Of a stretch of DNA of 64,000 nucleotides, positions 1 to 9,448 are shown piece by piece. The notes under the pieces are model-generated. The model saw only the letters and a program-made list of their open reading frames with translations. It was not told the origin of the DNA and searched no databases. Origin of the DNA: Acidobacterium capsulatum ATCC 51196. GTDB taxonomy: Bacteria > Acidobacteriota > Terriglobia > Terriglobales > Acidobacteriaceae. Both the position numbers and the translations under genes were made by a program. Position 1 is the stretch's first letter. Each line of letters starts with the position of its first letter. The stretch covers positions 3,286,001 through 3,350,000 of the forward strand of contig NC_012483.1 in the NCBI RefSeq assembly GCF_000022565.1. The letters are read 5' to 3'.

Positions 1-1722
1 ATCGCAATGCACTATGTGTTTGACACGCCGCAGGACCGCTTCGTTTTTGACGTCAGCCATCAGGCGTATGTGCACAAGCTGCTGACGGGCCGCGCCAATC
101 GCTTTGATACGCTGCGCCAGCCCGGCGGTCTGAATGGCTTCATGCTGCGCAGCGAGAGCCAGCACGACTCCTACGGAGCGGGGCACGCCGGCACGGCGCT
201 CTCGGCGGCATTGGGCATGGCTGTGGCGCGTGACATCGCCGGCGGCCATGAGCATGTCGTCGCCCTGGCCGGAGACGCCGCCTTCACCAACGGCATCTCG
301 TTTGAAGCACTCAACAACATTGCCGACCAGACCCGCCGCCTCATCGTGGTCCTCAATGACAACGAGTGGTCCATTGACCGCAACGTGGGCGCCATCGCAC
401 GCTACCTGCACAAGATTGTCACCAACGAGCATGTTTCGCAGTTCCATGATTCGGCGGCCCGCCTGCTCAAGCGCATCGGCGGTCCGGCTGCGGCCAACAT
501 GGTGCGCCGCGCCGAGGAAGCTGCGAAAGGCATGCTGTGGCCTTCGGTGCTCTTTGAAGAGTTCGGCCTCACCTACTACGGCCCCATCGACGGCCATAAC
601 CTCAGCCTGCTCATTGACACCTTCAAGTTTCTCAAGCAGCAGGACCGCCCCGTGCTGCTGCACGCCATCACCCAGAAGGGGCGCGGCTTTGAGCCCGCGC
701 TCGCGGGGCAGAAAAAGTTCCACGGCCTCGGGCCCTTTGACCCAGAGACAGGCGAAACCAGCTCTTCCGGGCAGCCCACTTACTCCGAGGTGTTCGCGCG
801 CTCTCTCGTCAAACTCGCTGACCAGAATGACAAGGTCGTCGCCATCACGGCAGCCATGCCCAACGGCACCGGGCTCGACCACTTCCGCCCGCACCATCCT
901 GCGCGCTATTTTGACGTGGGCATCGCCGAGGAGCACGCGGTCATCTTTGCCGCGGGCATGGCCACGCGCGGTTTCAAGCCCTATTGCGCCATCTATTCCA
1001 CATTTCTGCAGCGCGCCTTTGACCCCATCGTGCATGATGTCTGCCTGCAAAATCTGCCCGTCGTCTTCTGCATGGATCGCGGCGGCCTCAGCGGCGATGA
1101 CGGCCCCACACATCACGGCCTCTTCGACATCAGCTATCTGCGCGGCATTCCCAACATCGTGCACATGGTGCCCGCCGATGAAGACGAGCTCGCCGACATG
1201 ATGTACACCGCCATGCTGCACGATGGCCCGTCTGCCATCCGCTATCCGCGCGGCACCGGCCCGGGCCATGCCGTAAAGCAGCAGCCCGAGGCGCTGCCCA
1301 TCGGCAAGGCAAAGGTGCTGCATGAGGGCGAGGACATCGCCATTCTGGGCCTCGGCGCACTATTGCCCATGGCGGAACAGATTCGCGAAGAGCTGGCGCG
1401 CCAGGGCTATCGCGCCGCCGTCATCAATCCGCGTTTTGTAAAGCCGGTCGATACCGAACTGCTGGCGCATTACGCAGACCGCGTGACGGCTTTTCTCACG
1501 CTCGAAGATCATGTACTCATGGGCGGCTTCGGCAGCGCCGTCATGGAAGAGCTGAACGCCCTTGGCAAGAGCACGCCCGTGGTTCGCATCGGCTGGCCTG
1601 ACCGCTTCATCGAGCACGGCAAGGTCGATCAACTGCGCGCCCGTTACGGCATCAGCGTCGAGGCCGCGATGGAAAAGCTCGCGCCCTACCTCACCCGCAG
1701 CGCACCACTTTCGGTTCGTTGA
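1..1722 (+). CDS. dxs: 1-deoxy-D-xylulose-5-phosphate synthase, 5'-truncated by window edge
   Basis: Makes DXP from pyruvate and glyceraldehyde-3-phosphate, the first step of the MEP isoprenoid pathway. About 573 residues are visible; the reading frame is open to base 1, and the family is usually 620-640 aa, so roughly 55-60 N-terminal residues lie outside the window. The first ATG at base 7 is internal. Visible marks are DVSHQAYVHK near the visible start, the thiamine-pyrophosphate segment GDAAFTNG...NDNEWSI, DGHN, and the transketolase-like pyrimidine-binding domain with GIAEEHAV and RGGLSGDDGPTHHG. The usual GDGA of the cofactor loop reads GDAA here, a variant I believe occurs in related phyla. 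A thiolase follows after 74 bp on the same strand; a shared transcript is possible but not required. Confidence 0.96.
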   Translation: MAMHYVFDTPQDRFVFDVSHQAYVHKLLTGRANRFDTLRQPGGLNGFMLRSESQHDSYGAGHAGTALSAALGMAVARDIAGGHEHVVALAGDAAFTNGISFEALNNIADQTRRLIVVLNDNEWSIDRNVGAIARYLHKIVTNEHVSQFHDSAARLLKRIGGPAAANMVRRAEEAAKGMLWPSVLFEEFGLTYYGPIDGHNLSLLIDTFKFLKQQDRPVLLHAITQKGRGFEPALAGQKKFHGLGPFDPETGETSSSGQPTYSEVFARSLVKLADQNDKVVAITAAMPNGTGLDHFRPHHPARYFDVGIAEEHAVIFAAGMATRGFKPYCAIYSTFLQRAFDPIVHDVCLQNLPVVFCMDRGGLSGDDGPTHHGLFDISYLRGIPNIVHMVPADEDELADMMYTAMLHDGPSAIRYPRGTGPGHAVKQQPEALPIGKAKVLHEGEDIAILGLGALLPMAEQIREELARQGYRAAVINPRFVKPVDTELLAHYADRVTAFLTLEDHVLMGGFGSAVMEELNALGKSTPVVRIGWPDRFIEHGKVDQLRARYGISVEAAMEKLAPYLTRSAPLSVR

Positions 1723-1796
1723 GCGTGCGCCTGCTGGCAGCTTCGTTGCTCCGCGCGCGCTCAGAGTGATAGCGTCAGAGGGCGACAGGGGGTTCT

Positions 1797-2981
<1,185 letters not shown>

Positions 2982-3031
2982 TGCCCGCCTCTTGCGCGTT
3001 ACGATAGCCTATTGGCACGGGAGGTTCGCTT

Positions 3032-4870
3032 ATGGCCCAGCTCAGCACTCCGGCAATCTCCGCCCCCGCTGGCGGTGGTTTTCTCCTCGAAGACGCCAGC
3101 CCTGAAAGCATCTTTATCCCCGAAGACTTTTCGCCCGAGCAGCGGCAGATCGCCGCCACCACCGCAGCCTTTGCGGAAAGGGAAGTGCTGCCCGTCGCCG
3201 TTGCCCTCGAGAGCAAGGACTTCGACCTGCTGCGCAAACTCATGCGCAAGGCTGGCGACCTTGGTCTGCTGGGCGTCGATGTGCCCGAGGACTGCGGCGG
3301 CCTCGCGCTCGATAAGGTCACCTCGGCCATCGTCGCCGAGAATATCTCGCGGCTGGCCAGCTTCTCGGTCGCCTTCAGCGCCCACGTCGGCATTGGAACG
3401 CTGCCGCTCGTCTGGTACGGCACGGAAGAGCAGCAGCAGAAATATCTGCCGCGCCTCGCCAGCGGCGAGTGGATCGCCGCCTACGCGCTCTCCGAGGCCT
3501 CGTCCGGCTCCGATGCCATGAACATTCGCACCCGCGCCACGCTCTCGCCTGACGGGCAGCACTATGTGCTCAACGGCGAAAAAATGTGGATCACCAATGC
3601 CGGCGTCGCGAACCTCTTCACCCTCTTCGCCCGCATCGTCGATCCCGCTGATCCGGATCCCGCGCACACACAGTTCTCCGCTTTTCTCATCGAGCGCGAC
3701 ACTCCGGGCCTGACCGTCGGGCCTGAGGAGCACAAGCTCGGCATTCGCGGCTCCTCCACCTGCCCGCTCATTCTCTCCGATTGCAGGGTGCCCGTGGCCA
3801 ACCTGCTGGGCGAGGCGGGCAAAGGCCACCACATCGCCTTCAACATTCTCAACATTGGCCGCTTCAAGCTCGGCGCGGCCTGTCTCGGCGGCGCCAAGCA
3901 CTCTCTCGCGGACTCGATCGCCTACGCCCGCGACCGCAAGGCCTTCGGCAAAAGCATCACCGAGTTCGGCCTCATCCAGCAGAAGATCGCCGATGCGGCG
4001 GCCCGCATCTTCATGGGCGAATCGATGACCTACCGTGCCATCGGGGCCATTGACGCCGCGCTGGCCGCCATACCGCCAGAGCAGGCCGCCGGCTCCCGCG
4101 AGATTCAAAAGCGCATCGAGGCCTATGCCATCGAGTGCTCCATCCTCAAGGTGTGGGCCTCAGAGATGCTGGGCATTGTGACCGACCACGGCGTGCAGAT
4201 TCACGCCGGCTACGGCTATGTCGAGGACTACCCGGCGGAGCGCGCCTGGCGTGATGCCCGCATCAACCGCATATTTGAGGGCACCAATGAGATCAACCGC
4301 CTCATCATCTCCGGCTTTCTGATGAAGCGCGCCGTCTCGGGCCAGCTCCCGCTGCTGCCTGCGATTCAAAAGCTGATGGAAGAGGTGCTTGCCCCGCCAT
4401 CCCTCTCCGCCGCTCCAGATACATCGGACCCGCTCGCGCGCGAGGCAGGCCTGCTCGCGGCAGCAAAAAAAATCACGCTCTTCGCGGCCGGCGTCGCCAG
4501 TCAAAAATATGGCTCGGCGCTCATCAATCAGCAGGAGATCATGGCCGCCCTCGCCGATCTCACCACCGAGGTCTACGCGCTCCAGTCCGCGCTGCTGCGC
4601 GCCCGCAAGCTGCGGCAATCAGGGGAGCGGGCCGATCGCATCTCGCTCGCCGAATCCATGACCGCGCTCTACGCCATCTCCGCCTTTGAAAAGGTCACCG
4701 CCGCCGCCGAGCTCGTCGCCGCCGCCGTGGCGGAGGGCGACACCCTGCGCACGCATCTCGCCATCCTGCGCCGCTTTGCCCGCCATGAGCCGGCCAACGC
4801 CGTCGCCCTGAGCCGTCAGATCGCGGCGGCGGCGGTCGAAAAGAGCCGTTATCCGCTCACGATGGCCTGA
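3032..4870 (+). CDS. acyl-CoA dehydrogenase, long (VLCAD/FadE-like) form
   Basis: FAD-dependent alpha,beta-dehydrogenation of acyl-CoA, the first step of beta-oxidation. At 612 aa it is far longer than the ~380-aa short and medium chain enzymes. The ACAD core fills roughly residues 35-430: the signature YALSEASSGSDA, the FAD-side stretch MWITNAG, and RIFEGTNEINR, whose Glu is at the usual catalytic-base position. A helical C-terminal extension of about 150 residues follows, as in VLCAD and Bacillus-type FadE proteins. The start has a GGGAGG ribosome-binding site 7 nt upstream. Pairing with the preceding thiolase supports a fatty-acid degradation unit. Substrate length is inference. Confidence 0.93.
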   Translation: MAQLSTPAISAPAGGGFLLEDASPESIFIPEDFSPEQRQIAATTAAFAEREVLPVAVALESKDFDLLRKLMRKAGDLGLLGVDVPEDCGGLALDKVTSAIVAENISRLASFSVAFSAHVGIGTLPLVWYGTEEQQQKYLPRLASGEWIAAYALSEASSGSDAMNIRTRATLSPDGQHYVLNGEKMWITNAGVANLFTLFARIVDPADPDPAHTQFSAFLIERDTPGLTVGPEEHKLGIRGSSTCPLILSDCRVPVANLLGEAGKGHHIAFNILNIGRFKLGAACLGGAKHSLADSIAYARDRKAFGKSITEFGLIQQKIADAAARIFMGESMTYRAIGAIDAALAAIPPEQAAGSREIQKRIEAYAIECSILKVWASEMLGIVTDHGVQIHAGYGYVEDYPAERAWRDARINRIFEGTNEINRLIISGFLMKRAVSGQLPLLPAIQKLMEEVLAPPSLSAAPDTSDPLAREAGLLAAAKKITLFAAGVASQKYGSALINQQEIMAALADLTTEVYALQSALLRARKLRQSGERADRISLAESMTALYAISAFEKVTAAAELVAAAVAEGDTLRTHLAILRRFARHEPANAVALSRQIAAAAVEKSRYPLTMA

Positions 4871-5184
4871 GTACGGCAAAATCTTTTTCTTGAGGACAAC
4901 CTTTTGCCCCGCGTTGGTGTCTATGACAGCGCGCCGCGAGAGGCAACCCGCGACCGGCGTTTTTATCCTGTCAGGGGCCTGCGCTTGACAGCCTATTTTG
5001 CTTCGCATAAACCTTAGCCATCTGCAGGTTACTCATCAGGAGCCCGCAAATGCGCCTGGCCGTGCTGTGCCGGCTCACCGGCCGCCATGGAGACACTTGA
5101 ACCGCACGCATCATTGCAATGCGTGCCTGCCGCCGCGCCAATGCCGGCCATAACCAGTACGATTTCATTTTTCAAGGATGGGCC
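4871..5184. other. intergenic leader upstream of sedolisin gene
   Basis: This 314-bp spacer holds no convincing gene. It contains a sigma-70-like promoter candidate (separate entry) and a GC-rich dyad-containing leader of about 170 nt before the protease start. An upstream ATG at 5119 is in frame with the protease but lacks a ribosome-binding site and would put a non-signal stretch in front of the secretion signal, so I read 5119-5184 as untranslated. No riboswitch family was recognised. Confidence 0.5.
4985..5013 (+). promoter_or_regulatory. candidate sigma-70 promoter for sedolisin gene
   Basis: A perfect -35 hexamer TTGACA (4985-4990) is followed after 17 bp by TAAACC (5008-5013), a weak -10. 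It lies in the correct orientation about 170 bp before the sedolisin start. Only the -35 is strong, so this is a suggestion. Confidence 0.35.
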
Positions 5185-8100
5185 ATGACCTTCCGTCGCC
5201 TCCGCAATCTCACAGCCAACGTGGCAGCCTCCGCTTTGGCGGCCTGCCTGTTGCCCGCCGCCCTGCATGCGCAGAGCGTCGGTGCGTCTTCACAGATTCC
5301 CAGCCGCATCTCCGGTCCCATCAGTGAGAGTTCGCTGGTGACGCTCAAGGGCAATGTCTCTCCGCTGGCCACCACCGCCAATGATCGTGGCGCCGCGCCG
5401 GCGAGCCTGCAGCTCAGCCAGATGCATCTGGTGCTCAAGCGCACCGCCGCGCAGCAGACCGCCCTCACGCAGCTCATTCAGGCGCAGCATGATCCGTCAA
5501 GCCCTCAGTATCACAAGTGGCTCACCCCCGCCGAGTTCGGCGCAAAGTTTGGCCCCTCCCAGCAGGACGTGCAGAGAATCGAATCCTGGCTGAGCTCGCA
5601 GGGCTTCAGCAACGTCAAGGCCGATCCCGGCAATCTGACCATCCGCTTCGACGGCAGCGTCTCGCAGCTTCAGAACACCTTCCACACTACCTATCACCAG
5701 TACGCCATCAACGGCCAGATGCACTACGCCGCGGCGACTGAGCCGATGATCCCCTCCGCGCTCGCGCCCGTCGTGAAGGGCTTCGTCTCCCTCAACGATT
5801 TTCCTGTCCGCTCCTACAGCCGCAAGCTGGGCCTGGCTACCTACAACCCCGAGACGCACAAGGCCACGCCGCAGTGGACGTACCCTGAGGGTAACGGCGA
5901 ATCTTTCGTCCTCAGCCCGCAGGATTTTGGCGTGGAATACGACCTGCCCAATCCGGCTCTGAACTCGAGCTACAGCGGCACCACTTACGACGGCACCGGG
6001 CAGACCATCGCCATCATCAATGACTCGAACATCAACGTGTCGCTCGTCAACAGCTTCCGCTCGCTCTTTAATCTGCCCGCCAATCCGCCGCAGGTCATCA
6101 TTGATGGCAATGATCCCGGCATCGACGGCGTCAACAATCCTGACGGCTCCAATGGTGACTCCAGCGAGGCCTATCTCGATGTGGAATGGGCCGGAGCCGT
6201 CGCTCCCAAGGCGACCGTGGATCTCGTCATTGCTGCCGATACGGCGAGCGAATCAGGCCTGATTCTCGCCGCCGAGCATGCTGTTTACAGTGACCTCGCG
6301 CCCGTCATGAGCGTCAGCTTCGGCAATTGCGAGGCGAGCCTGGGTGCTTCGAGCAACGAGTTTCTCAGCAACCTTTGGGAGCAGGCCGCGGCCGAAGGCA
6401 TCACGGTCATTGTCTCCTCAGGCGACAGCGGCTCGGCTGGATGCGACAATCCCAACACCGAGACCTATGCCACCAAGGGCACCGGCGTGAACGGCTTCGC
6501 GTCCACCCCCTACAACGTCGCCGTGGGCGGTACCGACTTCTACTACAGCAGTTGGAATCAGGGCACGAACGCCATCGATACGCAACTCGGCACCTACTGG
6601 AGCGGTCAGACCTCCACCACGCCCACCGAGTCGCTCAAGCAGTACATCCCCGAGCAGGCCTGGAATGACAGCCAGTTTGGCGACGACATTCTCAACTACT
6701 ACAACCTGACCGGCAGCTCCACCATTGTGGGTGGCGGCGGCGGAGCCAGCAGCGACGCCTACTGCTCCGGCACTATCAGTTCCTCCACCGGAAGCTGCTC
6801 CGTCAACCTGACCGGCTACCCCAAGCCCGCGTGGCAGTCCGGCACCGGCGTGCCGTCTGACAAGGTGCGTGACGTCCCTGACGTCTCGCTCTTCGCGGCC
6901 GACGGAATCAACGCCAGCTACTATCCCATCTGCGCTTCTGACGGAGACTGCCAGAGCGCCTCGGGCAGCAATCCGGTGCAGATCACGGGCATCGGCGGCA
7001 CCTCCGCTGCCGCTCCCGCCTTCGCGGGCATCATGGCGCTGGTCAACCAGGCCACCAACAACCGCCAGGGCCAGGCGGACATGGTGCTCTACCCGCTCGC
7101 CGCGCAGTATCCCGCGGCCTTCCATGATGTTGTCAACGGCTCCAACAGTGTGCCTTGCCAGTACTCCGCGACTTCCACCTCGAACTCGCCCAACTGCATC
7201 GCGGCTTCCAACGCCATCACCGTCAACAACGTCACCGAAGGCCAGCTCGGCACCGGCACCACGCCCGCATACAACGCGGGCACCGGCTACGATCAGGCCA
7301 GCGGCCTCGGCTCCGTCGATGCAGCCAAGCTGATCGCGGACTGGAGCAACGTCAAGTTCGCCTCCACCACAGTAACGCTCACTCCGTCATCCACCTCTTT
7401 CACGCACGGCAGTGCGATCACCATTCAGGGCAGCGTGACCGGCGGATCGACCACCCCCACCGGTACAGTGGCGCTTGTCACCAGCAGTTCGGAACCCGTA
7501 CAGGGCGGCGTGACCAACTTCACGTTGTCCAATGGCAGCTACTCCGCCAGCATCAATTTTCTGCCCGGTGGTACCTATCAGATCTGGGGGCAGTACAGCG
7601 GCGACAGCGCCAACGCTGCTAACACGTCCAGCAAGACCAGCATCACCGTCAATCCTGAAAGCAGCACTCTTGAGCTGAGCATTCCCAATGTCGGCTCGTC
7701 CTCCACCGGAACGCAGGCAATCTCTTCCGGCGGCAGTGTTCCTTACGGAACTCAGTTGCTTCTGGACGGCCGCCCCGAACCTTCCTCTTGCGCATCGAAT
7801 GGTTGCAGTTCCACCGGCTACGGCGTTCCCACCGGCACCGTAGCTTTCGCTGACAATGGTGCCACCCTCAACACCGCAACCATCAACAGCGAAGGCGTTG
7901 CGGAATACAACGCCCCCTTCGCGGTCGGATCGCACTCCGTCACGGCCACCTACTCGGGAGACAACAGCTACAACACTTCCAGCGCTTCGGCGATCAACTT
8001 CACCATCACCAAAGACACGCCCTCGGTTTCGCTCACCGGCTCCGGATACCTGGGAGCCAGCACCGCTGGAGCCGATCAATACTTGCAGGGCCAGGCCAAT

Positions 8101-9342
8101 TCCCTCAACGTGCTGGTCGAAAACTCCGCGAATGCCGCTCTTGAGTCAAGCTTTAACAATCAGTTGCTGGCAGCGGTTCCCGTGGCGGCGCCTACCGGTA
8201 ACGTAACAATTACGGTTACAGGACCGCAGGCTTACACCTTCACGCAAGCGCTTTCCGCTGGAACCGATAGATCGACCGCGAGTGTGTACGGCGTAGCCTC
8301 CTTCACCTTGCCTTCCAGCGCACCTGCCGGCACCTACTCAGTGCAGGTGACCTATCCGGGCGATGGGAACTATGCGCCAGTCACGCAGACCTCCTCGCTG
8401 GTGCTGGAGACTGCTTCGGCTGCCGGGCTCAACACCGGCTCCATGGCCTCCACTACCAGCGCCACTGCCACCGGTGGAGACAACAACGGCGGCACCTCCT
8501 CCACGGCGGCCATTACGGTGAGCATTTCCGTCACCGGCATCAGCGGCAGTGCGGCACCCACCGGCACCGTGGTGCTCGACGCCAGCGGCCAGCAGGTCGG
8601 CTCGGCCACGCTGGCTGCACCCAGCAGCGGAGTCACCAGCACGGCGACGGTTACTCTGAGCAGCGCAAGCCTGCTGCAGGGCAGCAACCAAATCCAGGTG
8701 CAATACGTCGGAGATTCCAATTACCAGCCATCTTCGAATACGCTGATCCTCAACAACTCGCTCTCCGACTTCTCCATGGTTCCGTCCACCAGCTTCGTCG
8801 GTATCTCGGCTGGCGGCAATGCGACTGTTCCCATCACGCTTTCTTCGGTGAATGGATTCAACGGAGCCATCAACATCACCTGCAATGCGGGCACCGGCAT
8901 TACATGCGCGCTCGACCACTCCTCTTACACCATTGCCGCTGGCGGAACAGCAACAGCGCAACTGACGCTCACCGCAAGCAGCAGCGCCTCCAACGCAACC
9001 AACCCGTTCAACGGCTGGCTCGGTGGCGGAGCGGCGTTGGCCTGTGCCTTCCTGCTCGCGATTCCGGCTCGCAAGCGTAGCTGGCGCGGCATGCTCGGCG
9101 TGCTTCTTCTCATCGTCGTGCTGGGCTTCGGCATCGGTTGCGGCAGCAGCAGCAGCAGCAGCGGCTCCGGCAGTGGCGGCTCTGGAGGAAGCGGTGGCTC
9201 GGGTGGCAGCGGCGGCTCCGGCGGCGGCAGCACCAGCAACAACAACTTTGGAGCTTCGTGCCCCAACTGCATCAACGTGAGCGTGACAGCCACTTCCGGC
9301 AATACGACCCACACGCTCTCCATCGCGGCAGACGTTCAATAA
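5185..9342 (+). CDS. S53 sedolisin (pro-kumamolisin) protease with Ig-like repeats and C-terminal membrane helices
   Basis: A secreted serine-carboxyl protease of 1385 aa. Start 5185 is chosen because AAGGATGGG lies just upstream and the product then opens with a signal peptide ending near LHAQS. Residues ~45-200 form the pro-kumamolisin activation domain. The catalytic set is visible: Glu328 and Asp332 in SSEAYLDVEW, the oxyanion Asp414 in SSGDSGS, and Ser607 in GGTSAAAP. From ~720 onward there are several Ig-like beta-sandwich repeats containing PTGTV and YSGD or YPGD motifs. The end is unusual: two hydrophobic helices separated by RKRSW, then a Cys in GIGCGS, a Ser run, a GGS repeat (about 9140-9230), and a short Cys-containing tail (CPNC). 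Family members work at acidic pH, matching an acidophile. The C-terminus suggests surface anchoring; that is inference. Confidence 0.93.
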   Translation: MTFRRLRNLTANVAASALAACLLPAALHAQSVGASSQIPSRISGPISESSLVTLKGNVSPLATTANDRGAAPASLQLSQMHLVLKRTAAQQTALTQLIQAQHDPSSPQYHKWLTPAEFGAKFGPSQQDVQRIESWLSSQGFSNVKADPGNLTIRFDGSVSQLQNTFHTTYHQYAINGQMHYAAATEPMIPSALAPVVKGFVSLNDFPVRSYSRKLGLATYNPETHKATPQWTYPEGNGESFVLSPQDFGVEYDLPNPALNSSYSGTTYDGTGQTIAIINDSNINVSLVNSFRSLFNLPANPPQVIIDGNDPGIDGVNNPDGSNGDSSEAYLDVEWAGAVAPKATVDLVIAADTASESGLILAAEHAVYSDLAPVMSVSFGNCEASLGASSNEFLSNLWEQAAAEGITVIVSSGDSGSAGCDNPNTETYATKGTGVNGFASTPYNVAVGGTDFYYSSWNQGTNAIDTQLGTYWSGQTSTTPTESLKQYIPEQAWNDSQFGDDILNYYNLTGSSTIVGGGGGASSDAYCSGTISSSTGSCSVNLTGYPKPAWQSGTGVPSDKVRDVPDVSLFAADGINASYYPICASDGDCQSASGSNPVQITGIGGTSAAAPAFAGIMALVNQATNNRQGQADMVLYPLAAQYPAAFHDVVNGSNSVPCQYSATSTSNSPNCIAASNAITVNNVTEGQLGTGTTPAYNAGTGYDQASGLGSVDAAKLIADWSNVKFASTTVTLTPSSTSFTHGSAITIQGSVTGGSTTPTGTVALVTSSSEPVQGGVTNFTLSNGSYSASINFLPGGTYQIWGQYSGDSANAANTSSKTSITVNPESSTLELSIPNVGSSSTGTQAISSGGSVPYGTQLLLDGRPEPSSCASNGCSSTGYGVPTGTVAFADNGATLNTATINSEGVAEYNAPFAVGSHSVTATYSGDNSYNTSSASAINFTITKDTPSVSLTGSGYLGASTAGADQYLQGQANSLNVLVENSANAALESSFNNQLLAAVPVAAPTGNVTITVTGPQAYTFTQALSAGTDRSTASVYGVASFTLPSSAPAGTYSVQVTYPGDGNYAPVTQTSSLVLETASAAGLNTGSMASTTSATATGGDNNGGTSSTAAITVSISVTGISGSAAPTGTVVLDASGQQVGSATLAAPSSGVTSTATVTLSSASLLQGSNQIQVQYVGDSNYQPSSNTLILNNSLSDFSMVPSTSFVGISAGGNATVPITLSSVNGFNGAINITCNAGTGITCALDHSSYTIAAGGTATAQLTLTASSSASNATNPFNGWLGGGAALACAFLLAIPARKRSWRGMLGVLLLIVVLGFGIGCGSSSSSSGSGSGGSGGSGGSGGSGGSGGGSTSNNNFGASCPNCINVSVTATSGNTTHTLSIAADVQ

Positions 9343-9365
9343 CTCGTCTTCACCTCTCCACCCTC

Positions 9366-9401
9366 AGGCCGCATCCTCGCGATGCGGCCTTTTTCTTTTT
9401 G
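9366..9401 (+). terminator. rho-independent terminator after sedolisin gene
   Basis: Perfect 10-bp stem AGGCCGCATC / GATGCGGCCT with a 5-nt loop, followed by TTTTTCTTTTT. It sits 24 bp after the sedolisin stop. Confidence 0.85.
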
Positions 9402-9407
9402 AGCGAA

Positions 9408-9413
9408 TACAAT
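9408..9413 (+). promoter_or_regulatory. TACAAT -10-like box before CocE/NonD hydrolase gene
   Basis: TACAAT lies 36 bp before the hydrolase start, directly after the preceding terminator. No matching -35 is visible, so this rests on one hexamer and its position. Confidence 0.3.
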
Positions 9414-9448
9414 GAGGCCACGCATTCTCCCCGGAGGCCTCACCTCGC

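Noticed and set aside
9140-9235. GGS/Ser-coding DNA as a non-coding tandem repeat
   Set aside because: It is in frame within the sedolisin gene and encodes its C-terminal linker.
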